A stretch of 64,000 nt of DNA from Pseudomonas sp. CC120222-01a (lineage in GTDB: Bacteria; Pseudomonadota; Gammaproteobacteria; Pseudomonadales; Pseudomonadaceae), in NCBI RefSeq assembly GCF_003097235.1, contig NZ_QEQQ01000001.1, positions 124,001 through 188,000 of the forward strand. The letters run 5' to 3'. Made by a program: the position numbers and the translations under genes. This document shows, in pieces, positions 1 to 9,600 of this stretch. The notes beneath the pieces were generated by a model. It saw only the letters and a program-made list of their open reading frames with translations, had not been told where the DNA came from and did not search any database. Position 1 is the stretch's first letter. Each line of letters begins with the position of its first letter.

Positions 1-14
1 ACAACAGCCGGCGA

Positions 15-290
15 TCAGTTGTCATGGCAACCGCTCGTGGCGTAGGTACGGTACTCAACACTCTCGCGCTGGCCTTTCGAGTTCAGGTAATCCATGCGCG
101 TGTTGACCGGACCGCAGGCATTGCTCTGATCATCCTTCACCGACAGCACCCGCTTCACATCCAGCTGGTCACCATAGCGGTACTGCATGACGCTGGCGTC
201 GTTCATCGAGGTGGAGCTGGCATTGGCGGCAACGGCACCGAGGCTGAGCACGGCGAACAGGCTGGCGCTGGCAATAGTCTTGAAGTTCAT
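15..290 (-). CDS. DUF2790-type small secreted protein
   Basis: A 91-residue protein with an N-terminal signal peptide (MNFKTIASASLFAVLSLGAV, cleavage probably near residue 25-30) and a short mature domain with two cysteines (DQSNACGP and ATSGCHDN) that could form a disulfide. The pattern V-x-x-M-x-Y-R-Y-G-D followed by a conserved C-terminal half matches the Pseudomonas DUF2790 family of periplasmic proteins of unknown function. I chose the ATG at 290 over the longer frame starting at 311 because AAGGAGAG sits at the right distance before it and the signal peptide begins there. It is divergent from the two-component genes that follow. No biochemical role can be stated. Confidence 0.75.
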   Translation of the reverse strand: MNFKTIASASLFAVLSLGAVAANASSTSMNDASVMQYRYGDQLDVKRVLSVKDDQSNACGPVNTRMDYLNSKGQRESVEYRTYATSGCHDN

Positions 291-513
291 GGCATCTCTC
301 CTTGGCAACACTTTCAGGGGGTGGGGATCTGTGCTCCCCGGTCGAGAGCCATTTCACGTCCGCCAGGTATCTCGCATGTGTCGCCTGATGCTGTGATCTG
401 CTTCTTCCTGTATCTGTACACAGGCCAGATACACTGCAATACAAAACCCCGCAGGCAAGCCATCATGTGCTCGGTACACTGCGCCCACTCTCCCTTGAAC
501 AGGAATGCCGCGA

Positions 514-1254
514 ATGGAACATGTCGATCACATCCTGATCGTCGACGACGACCGTGAGATCCGCGAGCTGGTCGGCAATTACCTGAAAAAGAACGGTTTG
601 CGCACCAGCATCGTCGCCGACGGCCGGCAGATGCGCGCTTTCCTGGAAGCCAACAGCGTCGACCTGATCGTTCTCGACATCATGATGCCCGGCGACGACG
701 GCTTGCTGCTTTGCCGCGAACTGCGTGCCGGCAAACACCGCAACACACCGGTATTGATGTTGACCGCGCGCAACGATGAGACCGACCGCATCATCGGCCT
801 GGAAATGGGCGCCGACGACTACCTGACCAAACCGTTCTCCGCCCGCGAACTGCTGGCGCGCATCAATGCCGTGCTGCGCCGCACGCGCATGCTGCCGCCC
901 AACCTGACCATCAGCGAAAGCAGCCGGCTGCTGGCCTTCGGCCAATGGCGCCTGGATACCACCGCCCGTCACCTGCTGGACAACGAGGGCACCCTGGTAG
1001 CACTCAGCGGTGCCGAATACCGCCTGTTGCGGGTATTCCTCGACCACCCGCAGCGGGTACTCAGCCGCGAACAGTTGCTCAACCTGACCCAAGGCCGCGA
1101 AGCAGACATCTTCGACCGCTCCATCGACCTGCTGGTCAGCCGCCTGCGCCAACGCCTGGGCGACGATGCCCGCGAGCCAAGCTGCATCAAGACCGTGCGC
1201 AGCGAGGGCTATGTGTTCTCGCTGGCCGTGCAATTGCTCGAGTCACCCGTATGA
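514..1254 (+). CDS. OmpR-family response regulator
   Basis: A cytoplasmic transcription factor of about 246 residues. The receiver domain (residues 1-120) shows the acidic pair DDD near the N-terminus, the phosphoacceptor Asp in LIVLDIMMPGDDG, the T/S position in MLTARND and the Lys of DDYLTKPF. The C-terminal winged helix (about 145-235) has the typical FDRSIDLLVSRLRQRL recognition region. I prefer the ATG at 514 to the one at 505 because AGGAA lies 8 bases before it. The stop overlaps the start of the histidine kinase gene (ATGA), so the two are co-translated partners. The target genes are unknown; the ferric-reductase-like and DoxX genes just downstream on the same strand are candidates. 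Confidence 0.9.
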   Translation: MEHVDHILIVDDDREIRELVGNYLKKNGLRTSIVADGRQMRAFLEANSVDLIVLDIMMPGDDGLLLCRELRAGKHRNTPVLMLTARNDETDRIIGLEMGADDYLTKPFSARELLARINAVLRRTRMLPPNLTISESSRLLAFGQWRLDTTARHLLDNEGTLVALSGAEYRLLRVFLDHPQRVLSREQLLNLTQGREADIFDRSIDLLVSRLRQRLGDDAREPSCIKTVRSEGYVFSLAVQLLESPV

Positions 1255-2534
1255 AATGGCCGCGCACCCTTGCCTCGCGCCTGGCGCTGATCTTCATCAC
1301 CGGGCTGGTGCTGGCCTATGGGCTGTCGTTCAGCCTGCAAGCCTATGAGCGCTATGTCAGCAGCCGTTCGATGATGCTCAGCCATCTGGAGCAGGATGTC
1401 GCCACCTCGATGGCGATCCTCGAGCGCCTGCCGGCGGCCGAGCGAGCCAGCTGGCTGCCGCGCCTGGAGCGCCATACCTACCGCTACCGCCTGGATCAGG
1501 GCCAGGCCGGCACGCCGATGGCCAGCGACGAACCGCCCATGGCTGCCGAATCGATCATCAAGGCCATCGGCGAGCACTACCAGCTGAAATTCAAGGATAT
1601 TCCCGGACCGCAACAGCACTTCCAGGTGCACTTGCACCTGTCTGATGGCTCGCCGCTGACCATCGATGTCACGCCAACGCCAGTACCGGTGGCGGGCTGG
1701 CTGCCGCTGGTGCTGCTGATCCAGCTCGGTGTGCTGCTGTTCTGCACCTGGCTGGCGGTGCGCCTGGCCATCGGCCCACTGACCCGCCTGGCCCAGGCCG
1801 TGGACGACCTCGACCCGGACAAGCCCGGCGTGCTGCTGGATGAAAGCGGCCCGCGCGAGGTCAAGTACGCCGCCGTGGCGTTCAATGCCCTGCAAGCACG
1901 CATCGCCGCCTACCTGAAAGAACGCATGCAATTGCTGGCTGCCATATCCCACGACCTGCAAACACCGATCACGCGCATGAAACTGCGGGTCGAGGTCATG
2001 GACGATGGTGTCGAGAAGGACAAACTCTGGCATGACCTGGATGCCATGGAGCACCTGGTCCGCGAAGGCGTGGCCTATGCTCGCAGCATGGACATCAACA
2101 CTGAGGCGCCGTGCCGCATCAACCTCGATGCCTTTCTCGACAGCCTGGTGTTCGACTATCAGGACAGCGGCGCCAAGGTGGAGCGCCAGGGCAATAACGG
2201 CAGCCTGCTGGAAACCCGACCGCACGCACTGCGTCGGGTACTGGTGAACCTGGTGGACAACGCCCTCAAATTTTCCGGCAAGGCACAGCTCGAGGTCAGC
2301 CGCGAGCGAGGCAAGACGCTCATTCGGGTGCTCGATGAGGGCCCTGGGATCCCCGCCGAAGAGCTGGACGAAGTCCTCAAACCGTTCTACAGGGTGGAAA
2401 GCTCCCGCAATCGCAGTACTGGCGGTACTGGCCTCGGGCTGGCCATCGCCCATCAACTGACCCAGGCCATGGGCGGCAAGCTGACCTTGAGTAACCGAAA
2501 GAGCGGCGGGTTGTGCGCCCAGATCGAGCTGTAG
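1251..2534 (+). CDS. Membrane sensor histidine kinase
   Basis: A 427-residue inner-membrane kinase that would phosphorylate the response regulator encoded just upstream. The first membrane segment is at about residues 9-30, a periplasmic sensor region follows, and a second membrane segment lies near 145-170 (LPLVLLIQLGVLLFCTWLAV). HAMP, then the H-box (AAISHDLQTPITRMKL), N-box (NLVDNALKFSG), and G-boxes (DEGPGIP and GGTGLGLAIAHQL) are all present, so the enzyme looks intact. The start ATG at 1251 overlaps the regulator stop by 4 bases. A longer upstream frame is an overlap artefact. The signal sensed cannot be read from the sequence. Confidence 0.9.
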   Translation: MKWPRTLASRLALIFITGLVLAYGLSFSLQAYERYVSSRSMMLSHLEQDVATSMAILERLPAAERASWLPRLERHTYRYRLDQGQAGTPMASDEPPMAAESIIKAIGEHYQLKFKDIPGPQQHFQVHLHLSDGSPLTIDVTPTPVPVAGWLPLVLLIQLGVLLFCTWLAVRLAIGPLTRLAQAVDDLDPDKPGVLLDESGPREVKYAAVAFNALQARIAAYLKERMQLLAAISHDLQTPITRMKLRVEVMDDGVEKDKLWHDLDAMEHLVREGVAYARSMDINTEAPCRINLDAFLDSLVFDYQDSGAKVERQGNNGSLLETRPHALRRVLVNLVDNALKFSGKAQLEVSRERGKTLIRVLDEGPGIPAEELDEVLKPFYRVESSRNRSTGGTGLGLAIAHQLTQAMGGKLTLSNRKSGGLCAQIEL

Positions 2535-2678
2535 CAATCGAAGCGGCGGCCCTGGCAGGTCGCCCTACAGCCCCGATCACTACAGTCCGATACACAAAGC
2601 CGTATTCACCGACACACTGCAGATACCCATCCCCCCCACACTCCCGTTCACCCAATGACACGCCGGGAGATCTCACCC

Positions 2679-3299
2679 ATGAAGCCGCTCACCCTGCCCT
2701 CCGGCTGGAGGCTGTTCTACGCCCTTGCTGGCCTGACCTTGTTCATGACCGCCTTGGTCCTGCTCAGCTATCCGCCCGGTGCGGATAGCCTGCGCAGTGC
2801 CATTCGCGCCACCGCACGCAGCTCATTCGCACTGTTCCTGCTGGCCTTTCTGGCCTCGTCACTGGTCACCTTGCTGCCTGGCAGCGGCAGCCGCTGGTTG
2901 CTCCGCGAGCGGCGTTACGTGGGCTTGGCCTTTGCCTTTTCACATACTGTGCATGGGCTGCTGATCTACCGCTACGCCCAGCAATTCCCTGAGCTGTTCT
3001 GGGCCGGACGCACGGTCACCTCGAGCCTGCCAGGCAGCATCGGTTACCTGTTCCTGCTACTGCTCAGCGTGACCTCGTTCAAGGCACCGATGCGCCTGCT
3101 CGGCGGCCGAGCCTGGCAAGCCCTGCACAGCACCGGCATGTGGGTGCTGGCCGGAGTGTTCTGCCTGTCCTTTTACAACCGCATCCCCATGGGCGGCTGG
3201 TACCCGCTGGCCTTCGCCCTGATGTTCAGCGCCATCGCCTTCAAGCTCACCGCCAAGCTGGCCCGGCAGCAACGCCGCACGGCTTCTGCCCTTTCCTGA
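2679..3299 (+). CDS. Ferric-reductase-like transmembrane protein
   Basis: A 206-residue integral membrane protein with about six hydrophobic segments. Histidines inside membrane segments (FSHTVHGLLIYRYAQ and LHSTGMWVLAGVF) are candidate haem ligands, as in the ferric-reductase-like transmembrane domain family (relatives include YedZ/MsrQ and NOX-type haem b proteins). There is no cytoplasmic flavin or NAD domain, so it would need a partner for electron input. GGGAGA lies 8 bases before the ATG at 2679, which decides the start. The DoxX gene begins 15 bases after its stop, so the two are probably co-transcribed. A redox or metal role is inferred from the family and from the facing RiPP cluster. 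Confidence 0.75.
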   Translation: MKPLTLPSGWRLFYALAGLTLFMTALVLLSYPPGADSLRSAIRATARSSFALFLLAFLASSLVTLLPGSGSRWLLRERRYVGLAFAFSHTVHGLLIYRYAQQFPELFWAGRTVTSSLPGSIGYLFLLLLSVTSFKAPMRLLGGRAWQALHSTGMWVLAGVFCLSFYNRIPMGGWYPLAFALMFSAIAFKLTAKLARQQRRTASALS

Positions 3300-3314
3300 A
3301 ACGAGATGATCTCC

Positions 3315-3803
3315 ATGACCACACTGACCCGCACCCTCACCACCTTCGATCGCTTTGGCAGCTGGAGCGCCGACCTGCCGCTGCGGCTGTTCCTGGCTTG
3401 GGAGTTCTTCGAGTCCGGCTGGGAGAAATTCAACGGCAGCAACTGGTTCGGCGATCTGCAGGCGAATTTCCCGTTCCCTTTCAATGTGCTGCCAGCAGAA
3501 TTCAACTGGCAGTTGTCGATGTGGGCGGAACTGCTGCTGCCCCTGCTGCTGTTGCTTGGCCTCGGCACGCGGCTGGCATCGGCTGGACTGATGGTGGTGA
3601 CCGTGGTGGCGATTGCTGCGGTGCATTGGCCCAATCACTGGTCGAGCCTGGCAGAACTGGCCCAGGGTTATGCCATCACCGACCAGGGTTTCGGCAACTT
3701 CAAGCTGCCGCTCATTTATCTGGTCGCTCTGCTGCCGCTGCTACTCAAAGGCTCGGGGCGCTTGAGCCTGGATAACTGGATCAGGAACCGCGTATTGGGG
3801 TAA
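3315..3803 (+). CDS. DoxX-family membrane protein
   Basis: A 162-residue inner-membrane protein with four predicted membrane helices. The first carries the DoxX signature ([21 protein letters not shown]), followed by [20 protein letters not shown]. DoxX proteins of this type are frequent partners of DUF692/DUF2063 clusters (the HvfX position of HvfABCX), and here the gene converges on such a cluster. I start at the ATG at 3315, which has GAGATGAT before it, and not at 3306. The exact function of DoxX proteins is uncertain; links to quinone or thiol redox balance have been proposed. The gene ends at a strong bidirectional terminator shared with the DUF2063 gene. Confidence 0.8.
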   Translation: MTTLTRTLTTFDRFGSWSADLPLRLFLAWEFFESGWEKFNGSNWFGDLQANFPFPFNVLPAEFNWQLSMWAELLLPLLLLLGLGTRLASAGLMVVTVVAIAAVHWPNHWSSLAELAQGYAITDQGFGNFKLPLIYLVALLPLLLKGSGRLSLDNWIRNRVLG

Positions 3804-3808
3804 GGAGC

Positions 3809-3833
3809 AAAGGGGCTGCCAGGCAGCCCCTTT
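3809..3833. terminator. Bidirectional terminator between DoxX and DUF2063 genes
   Basis: AAAGGGGCTG pairs with CAGCCCCTTT around a CCAGG loop. The stem is flanked by A and T runs on both sides, so it can stop transcripts from both converging genes. Confidence 0.8.
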
Positions 3834-3837
3834 CGTG

Positions 3838-4536
3838 TCATCGCGTGCCGATGACGACACCTTGCTCACGCAGGCTTTCGAGCAGCGCCAAGCCCTCCTG
3901 CTGATCCGCAGCCAGCGCCTGCAACCGCTCCCGCCCATTGCCCCTGACTTGCGTCAGCAAACGGTAGGCCATGGGCGAAAGCCGGGCGAAACGCACCTGC
4001 AATGCGGCATCGCGATAGACCAGCAGCAATGTGGGCAGAGCAGGCGCCTCAAGCGGTTGGTACGCCGGACCGATGCGCTCCACCGGCCAACGGTAGGCCA
4101 GAACACGTGCCGTGCTCGACAACAACGGCTCACCTCGCAGCAAGTCGCCGTGGGGATCATGGTCAGGATCCTTGGCATCACTCAGGTACAACTGCGATTC
4201 GATCAGCTCATAGTGGGCCAGCTCGCGCTGCCAGGGCGTGTCGGGCTCGATGCCCTGCAGATAATCGACAAAGGCATCCGCAACCTTGGTAAACAACGGC
4301 GAGCGGCAGCGGTAACTGGCATAAAAATCATGCACTCGCGCATGCCAACGCTGATCACCCAACGAGGTGCGAAGCACTGGGAAACTTCCCGCCAACAGGG
4401 CCTCGATATTGCCGTAGAACAATTCCCTGTATAGCCTCAGGCGGCGATCTTCGAGCCCTGCAGGTGGCCCATGGCGCTCAGGGTCTCGCAGGTGACGCGC
4501 CAGACGGAATTGCTGTTCACGCAATACACCGTGCAT
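3838..4536 (-). CDS. DUF2063 RiPP partner protein (HvfC/BufC-like)
   Basis: A 232-residue protein with the DUF2063 N-terminal domain: basic helix, then [20 protein letters not shown] and FPVLRTSLG, then the [21 protein letters not shown] pattern. In characterised HvfBC and bufferin systems this partner binds the precursor peptide and is required by the DUF692 enzyme. Its start overlaps the end of the DUF692 gene by 20 bases, which implies translational coupling. The C-terminal half (about 150-232) is a smaller second domain seen in many homologues. It is cytoplasmic. The gene is the last in the leftward cluster precursor, DUF692, DUF2063. Confidence 0.85.
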   Translation of the reverse strand: MHGVLREQQFRLARHLRDPERHGPPAGLEDRRLRLYRELFYGNIEALLAGSFPVLRTSLGDQRWHARVHDFYASYRCRSPLFTKVADAFVDYLQGIEPDTPWQRELAHYELIESQLYLSDAKDPDHDPHGDLLRGEPLLSSTARVLAYRWPVERIGPAYQPLEAPALPTLLLVYRDAALQVRFARLSPMAYRLLTQVRGNGRERLQALAADQQEGLALLESLREQGVVIGTR

Positions 4537-5356
4537 GCACCACCTCCCGCTGCACGGTACGAATGTGCGCTACTTCTGCAAGCAGCTCGCCCATGACCGG
4601 GTAATTGAAGTCGCGTTCAAGCACCGTGGGCTGTATGCCAAAACGTTCGCAGGCGCTGGCGAACAGTGACCAGACCTGCGGCTTGACCACCGCTCCGTGC
4701 GTGTCGACCTTGAGATCGGGCGCCTCGTCATGGTGCCCTGCCAGGTGCATGCCGGTAACCCGCGTTACCGGAAGCCCCAGCAGAAATGCCTGCGCGTCAT
4801 ACCCGTGGTTAAAGGCATTGACGTAAACATTGTTGACGTCCAGCAGCAGCTCGCAGTCCGCTTCGTCGAGCACCGCGCAGATGAACTCCAGTTCACTCAT
4901 CGCCTGGCAGGGGGCGACGTAGTAGCTGATGTTCTCGATGGCGATTCGCCGTTGCAACACATCCTGCGCCTGGCGAATACGCGCACTCACGTGCCGTACC
5001 GCCGCCTCGGTGAAGGGCAACGGCAGCAGGTCATAGAGAAGACCATCATCGCTGCAGTAACTCAGGTGCTCGCTGTAATGGCGTACCTGATAGCGGTCGA
5101 GGAACTGCCGGATCTGCTCGAGCAGTTCGCGATCCAGCGGCAAGCTGCCCCCCAGCGACAGCGACAGGCCGTGGCAGGCCAGGGGAAAGCGCTCGGCGAG
5201 CTGCACCAGGCCCTGGCCATAGGCGCCACCGACACCGATCCAGTTTTCCGGAGCGCACTCCAGAAAATCCACTGTGCCCGGATCCAGAGCAAGCAGTTCG
5301 GGCATCAGGCTGCGACGCAAGCCAAGACCGGCGAGCATGGGTGTGGTCATCATCAT
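4517..5356 (-). CDS. DUF692 multinuclear iron oxidative enzyme (HvfB/BufB-like)
   Basis: A 279-residue MNIO-family enzyme (DUF692, TIM-barrel). Family-conserved segments that supply metal ligands are present: [39 protein letters not shown] and DTHG. Enzymes of this family use two or three iron ions and oxygen to modify cysteines of a partner peptide; HvfB makes oxazolone/thioamide groups at EGKCG motifs. Here the precursor with six EGKCG motifs is encoded directly upstream, so that is the likely substrate. The start is the first of three tandem ATGs at 5356, preceded by GGAGGC; the longer frame reads through the intergenic hairpin and is not the gene. The next gene (DUF2063) overlaps its end. 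Confidence 0.9.
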   Translation of the reverse strand: MMMTTPMLAGLGLRRSLMPELLALDPGTVDFLECAPENWIGVGGAYGQGLVQLAERFPLACHGLSLSLGGSLPLDRELLEQIRQFLDRYQVRHYSEHLSYCSDDGLLYDLLPLPFTEAAVRHVSARIRQAQDVLQRRIAIENISYYVAPCQAMSELEFICAVLDEADCELLLDVNNVYVNAFNHGYDAQAFLLGLPVTRVTGMHLAGHHDEAPDLKVDTHGAVVKPQVWSLFASACERFGIQPTVLERDFNYPVMGELLAEVAHIRTVQREVVHARCIA

Positions 5357-5374
5357 TGAGCCTCCATAACAAGC

Positions 5375-5409
5375 ACAACGCCCCGCCTGACCAGCAGGCG
5401 GGGCGTTGT
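5375..5409 (-). terminator. Stem-loop between RiPP precursor and enzyme genes
   Basis: A perfect 15-bp inverted repeat (ACAACGCCCCGCCTG pairs with CAGGCGGGGCGTTGT) with loop ACCAG lies in the 74-base gap between the precursor stop and the DUF692 start. There is only a weak T-rich stretch after it on the minus strand, so partial read-through is likely. Such an attenuator would make much more precursor mRNA than enzyme mRNA. A 3' stabilising hairpin is the alternative reading. Confidence 0.75.
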
Positions 5410-5430
5410 CACATTTCTCAAGGAATCGAT

Positions 5431-5733
5431 TCAGGCCTGACTCTCGCCGTGGCTGCCACTGCCACCGCACTTGCCTTCACCACACTTGCCTTCGCTTTGG
5501 TCGGCCTTGCTGGTGCCACCGCATTTGCCTTCACCGCACTTGCCTTCGCTTTGGACGGCCTTGCCAGTGCCTCCGCACTTGCCTTCTCCGCACTTGCCCT
5601 CGCCTTGGGCCTTGGCCGAAGCTAACTGATAGCCCTCGGGCAGAGGCTCCACAGCGAAGGCCTGGCTGCCAATGGCCATGCTGCCGACAAGCGCAGCGCC
5701 GAGCAGCCCGAGTTTGTCAATTGCTTGCGTCAT
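5431..5733 (-). CDS. RiPP precursor with six EGKCG motifs (HvfA/bufferin-like)
   Basis: A 100-residue secreted peptide precursor. Residues 1-27 form a Sec-type signal peptide ending SQAFA. Residues 45-90 contain three 18-residue repeats, each starting with a double [11 protein letters not shown] motif. Cysteines are only at 48, 53, 66, 71, 84 and 89, always in EGKCG. In HvfA of Haemophilus influenzae the EGKCG cysteines are converted by HvfBC to copper-binding oxazolone/thioamide groups, and related bufferins protect against copper. The same modification is inferred here because DUF692 and DUF2063 genes follow on the same strand. GGAG precedes the ATG. A strong hairpin follows the stop. Confidence 0.88.
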   Translation of the reverse strand: MTQAIDKLGLLGAALVGSMAIGSQAFAVEPLPEGYQLASAKAQGEGKCGEGKCGGTGKAVQSEGKCGEGKCGGTSKADQSEGKCGEGKCGGSGSHGESQA

Positions 5734-5854
5734 GATGAAGCTCCACTCTGGTCAGGAAGTGGAGCCATTAAATCGCGCCGACAGATTGACCGATATCGTC
5801 TGATTCGGCTGTCCATGTAGGACACAACCAACCGTGCGGAAAGGTTGCCGCCGC

Positions 5855-6415
5855 TCAATCGTCCAGTGGTTTGGGAGGCGCGGCAGGTTTGGCGGGTTTC
5901 GCCGGCTTGCTGTCCTTGGCCTTGGCCTTGGGCTCAGGCGCAGCTGCCGCCACGGGTTCAGGAGCAACCGCCGCTTTTTCACTCGCTGGAAGCTCATCGA
6001 CGGCCTTGAAGATTACTTGCGGATCGATCTTCTCGTTGGACTCATCATCCTTGAGCACATGACGCTCGCCATCCAGGCCTACCAGAATCACCTTGGTGCC
6101 CTTGCTGGCGCCCAGCTTGAGTTCGCGAATCAGGGCCATCGTGGTCTGTTGTTCGAGATTCTTGTCCTCACGCTTGCCCATCATCTGGGCAACGCTGAAC
6201 AGCACCAGGTTGCGCTCCTTGAAACCCGCCTGGGTAGCAGGGTCCTTGAGTGCCTCGTTCAAACCGCGCAGGGTGGGGTCGGCACTGCTCGGCGCGATGA
6301 CGACCAATGGCCTGGCCTTGCCCAGTTCCTTGGCCAGCGGCGCATCACTGTCGGCAGCGAACAACGGGCCGGCAACAGCGAGCAAGGTGGCGAGGGTCAG
6401 TGACCGGACGAGCAT
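5855..6415 (-). CDS. DUF4174-family periplasmic protein with Pro/Ala/Lys-rich tail
   Basis: A 186-residue secreted protein. Residues 1-21 are a signal peptide (MLVRSLTLATLLAVAGPLFAA). Residues about 25-140 match the DUF4174 pattern, a thioredoxin-like fold without an obvious CxxC: RPLVVIAPSSADP, RNLVLFSV, KVILVGLDGERHVLKDD. After residue 140 comes a low-complexity tail rich in Pro, Ala and Lys (EPKAKAKDSKPAKPAKPAAP), probably disordered. AAGGAGAT decides the start at 6415. It lies upstream of, and on the same strand as, the RiPP precursor, but 121 bases separate them, so a separate promoter is likely. The function is unknown. Confidence 0.7.
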   Translation of the reverse strand: MLVRSLTLATLLAVAGPLFAADSDAPLAKELGKARPLVVIAPSSADPTLRGLNEALKDPATQAGFKERNLVLFSVAQMMGKREDKNLEQQTTMALIRELKLGASKGTKVILVGLDGERHVLKDDESNEKIDPQVIFKAVDELPASEKAAVAPEPVAAAAPEPKAKAKDSKPAKPAKPAAPPKPLDD

Positions 6416-6648
6416 GCATATCTCCTTATTCTCTCGATAAACCAAAGACTACAGATCATGGAGAAAGATCCGACGTGCGAGCCTAAACCAACTGGACTGC
6501 CAGAGGGCTTACGCAAAAGTAACTTGGCGTGTCGCGACAAGGGCGCCTGACACGCCGAAAAATGCCAGTGCCCGAACTTGAGCATAGTCCATTGAGACAT
6601 CCACGCCCATGACGGCCAACGGGGCAGGCGCTGGTCGGGATGACGCGA

Positions 6649-9600
6649 TCAGCGAACGTAAATGACCTCCTGTTCACTGTTCGCATCCAGAGCCTCAAGT
6701 GTCAGCGTATGCATCAGGTCGCGCTCGGCTAGCCGCTGCTCGCTGGCGAGCGTGTTGATTTGCGCTACGCGTTGCGCCTCTGGTGTAGTGCTGTCAGCCT
6801 GCATAATTTCGAGGCGCTCGTGAAACGGTGCATTGAGGGCATCGAAACGTGCCGGGTAGGCGTTACGCAAATGGCTTTGCCAGAACGCTCGTTCGATCAG
6901 CGCGGCGGCCAGTTGCTCACCGGTTTCATGCCGCAGTACCAGGTTGCGTGCACGTGCTATTCGCCTTGCATCAACACCCGCGACGGGCCGGAACGACATG
7001 CCCTGGGTCTGTAAGGGAAGGTCCAGCGCTTCGCGCAAAGCAACGCGATAGGCCAGGACCACTTCAATCTGGTCCGGGTCGCTGCCACCGAACTGACGCT
7101 CCTGAATATCCCGCAAGGCAATCCGGTCAAGCTCTTCAAGCCGCCACAGCCGCCGCCCCAACCGCAGCAGTACCCGCTCGTCACCACCGGTGGTGGCCTG
7201 CGCCTGGGCACGCCAGACCAACAGCCGCAGTTCTAGATCGCTGAAACGCAGGGCGACGCTGTCCTGGCAGGTCAATTGCGCCGCATTGCTGAACAGCTCC
7301 TGGCACAGCTCGGCCGACTGGGTCATGGCACGCATCATCTCCAGCACTCGGCTGGCCAGGAAGCGCGCGCCGGTCGCATGCTGAAAGTCGGCCGTTTCCA
7401 TCAGGCGCTCGATCAAGGTGAAGAATTCGAGCGCATTCGGCAATGCTTCCAGCGCTCGCCAATACCTGTCCAGCTCGGTGCGCAGCTGCGCGCCGCCGGC
7501 ATCCATCCAACGTAGCCGGGCAGACACCGGTGCCGCTTCTTCATCCTCAGGCACCTCGGCCACTGCCTGCAAAGCATGACGAAGACGCAAGGACTCTGAC
7601 TCTGAAAGCGGATTACCGCTCAACTGCACATTGCCTTCGATCCACAACCGACTTTGGTAAAAACCCTCAGGCATGCTTGTGAGCAGGTTGTCACGTAGGT
7701 CGACAGTCATCAGCAAAGGACTCTCCATCAACCCATAGGGCAACTCGCGCAGGCCGGTGCCGGCCAGGTACAGTTCGCGCAGCCGGGGTAACCCGGTCAG
7801 CGAGAATGCCCGCCCCAGCGGGTTGTGCGAAAGGTTCACCTGCGTCAGGTACGGGCAACTGGCGAGTATCGTCGCCTGGCCAGGGTCCAGGCTGACACGG
7901 TTTGCGCGCAGGTCCAGTGACTGCAGGTCGGGCATGCCCAGCAGCGCCTGCGGAACGCGCTCCAGGCGGTTATAGGGCATTTCAACCGCGCGGACATTGG
8001 GGAAGGCACGCAGGAAGCTTTCGGGCAAGCGCTCGATTTGCATGTTGCGCAAGGTCAAGACGCGAACGTGATCGAAGACGATCGGCTCGGGGAACTCGGG
8101 AAGACTACGAGAGCTGGCAATCTCCCAACGGTACACCGTGTTGGTGCCTTCAGCCTGCATGCCCTCATCGTAAGCACGTTGCCAACAGCCGCGCAGCGCC
8201 CTTCTCAGCCTGCGCCGGTCCTCCCGTTCCCGGCGACTGGCCGCTTCGTGCACCCACCTGCGCAACTGCCTGTTGAGCGCCTCGAACTCTCGTTCGAACT
8301 GCTGCAGCGTGCGCTCCAGGCCGATTGCAGAAGCACGTGCCTGCTCGATCCAGGCGAAGACCTCCTCATCGGTAAAGGCCGGGTAAAGGTAGCGTACACG
8401 CCGCAGGAAAGGCCCAGGCCGGTAGCTGGAAGACGAAGAACCCGGGGTGCGACCGCTCAACGGATAACCTATCCGGCCATCGTCCAGCCGCCACGGCAGG
8501 CGCAGGCCACCTGCACGCACAGGGTTCAACAACTGCTCGACTTCCTCACGCCTTGCTTGCGCCAGCCGGGTGACCATCACCCGAAGGTTATGTGCAAAGG
8601 GCTCGCCAATCTGCAGGGCGCCGCGTTGATCGCCGGTATAGGCGCCTGTCATGACCTCGAACAGCTCGCCCGCCTCGCCGACAGCATCGCCCTGGGCATC
8701 GGTGCGCTGGAAGGTGCCGTTGCGGTGAACCAGCCCGCAGGCATGTGCCCCCTCCTCTGAGGTGGCCAGGGCCCGCGCGCCAGCATCACCCTCGAACAGG
8801 CTCCAACGCACGCCCTGCCCAGCGCCAGGCAGATGCTTGAGCATGCCGAGCGTAACCCGGGCCAGGTCGAGGTTTTGTGGCGTGTCCCATAGCAAGGACT
8901 CGAACACCCGTACCATGCGAACCGGCACGAGCATACGCCTGGCGGCCTCGGCGAGGCCCAACGGTACTCGGTCGCTGGCAAGCAGACGCATGCGGTCTGC
9001 GCTGCTGGCCTGAGCGAGCAGCGCCCGTGCGGCATACCCATGCAGGCTGGGGAACTGGCGCTGCAATGCTTGCACTTCACGGTCACTGTGAAAACCTTCA
9101 GCGGCATAGAGCCGCTGAAACAGAATCCGTCGCTGTTTCCAGACCAACTCGGCCAAGTCCTGGTCACTGAGCCCCTGGCTTCCTTCCAGGTTGCGCGCCT
9201 GCTCAAGCGCGGCCCTGTCATCCTCTGGCGCCAGCCCCGAGCGCAACCGCTTGACCAACCGGCGAATACGCTGATCGAGCAATACCCGCTGAACACTATC
9301 GAGCAGTTGAGGCTCAGGTGCCTGCCCCAGCACGTGAAGGGCGCGCAAGTGTCCCTCCTCCAGGCTGTGTATCGCCAGCACCTCTGCGATCTGCTCGTCG
9401 TCGAGCCTGGCCATCTGGCCACCCAGCCGCCTGAACAGATAGCCACGGCCTTGCCACTGCATCGGTTGCTCGCTCCACAAGCGCCATGCACCTGCGCCGT
9501 TGTGCAGCAGCAACGGACCGTGGCCATCACGCGGCAGTAGTTGCCAGTGCCCATCGGTTGCTCGCTGTACAGCCCGATAATGGTGGCCGTCCATGGCAAT

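Noticed and set aside
5431..5733. The repeated EGKCG-coding DNA looked like a possible tandem repeat array or CRISPR
   Set aside because: The 54-base units are coding, in frame, without spacers, and encode a secreted peptide.
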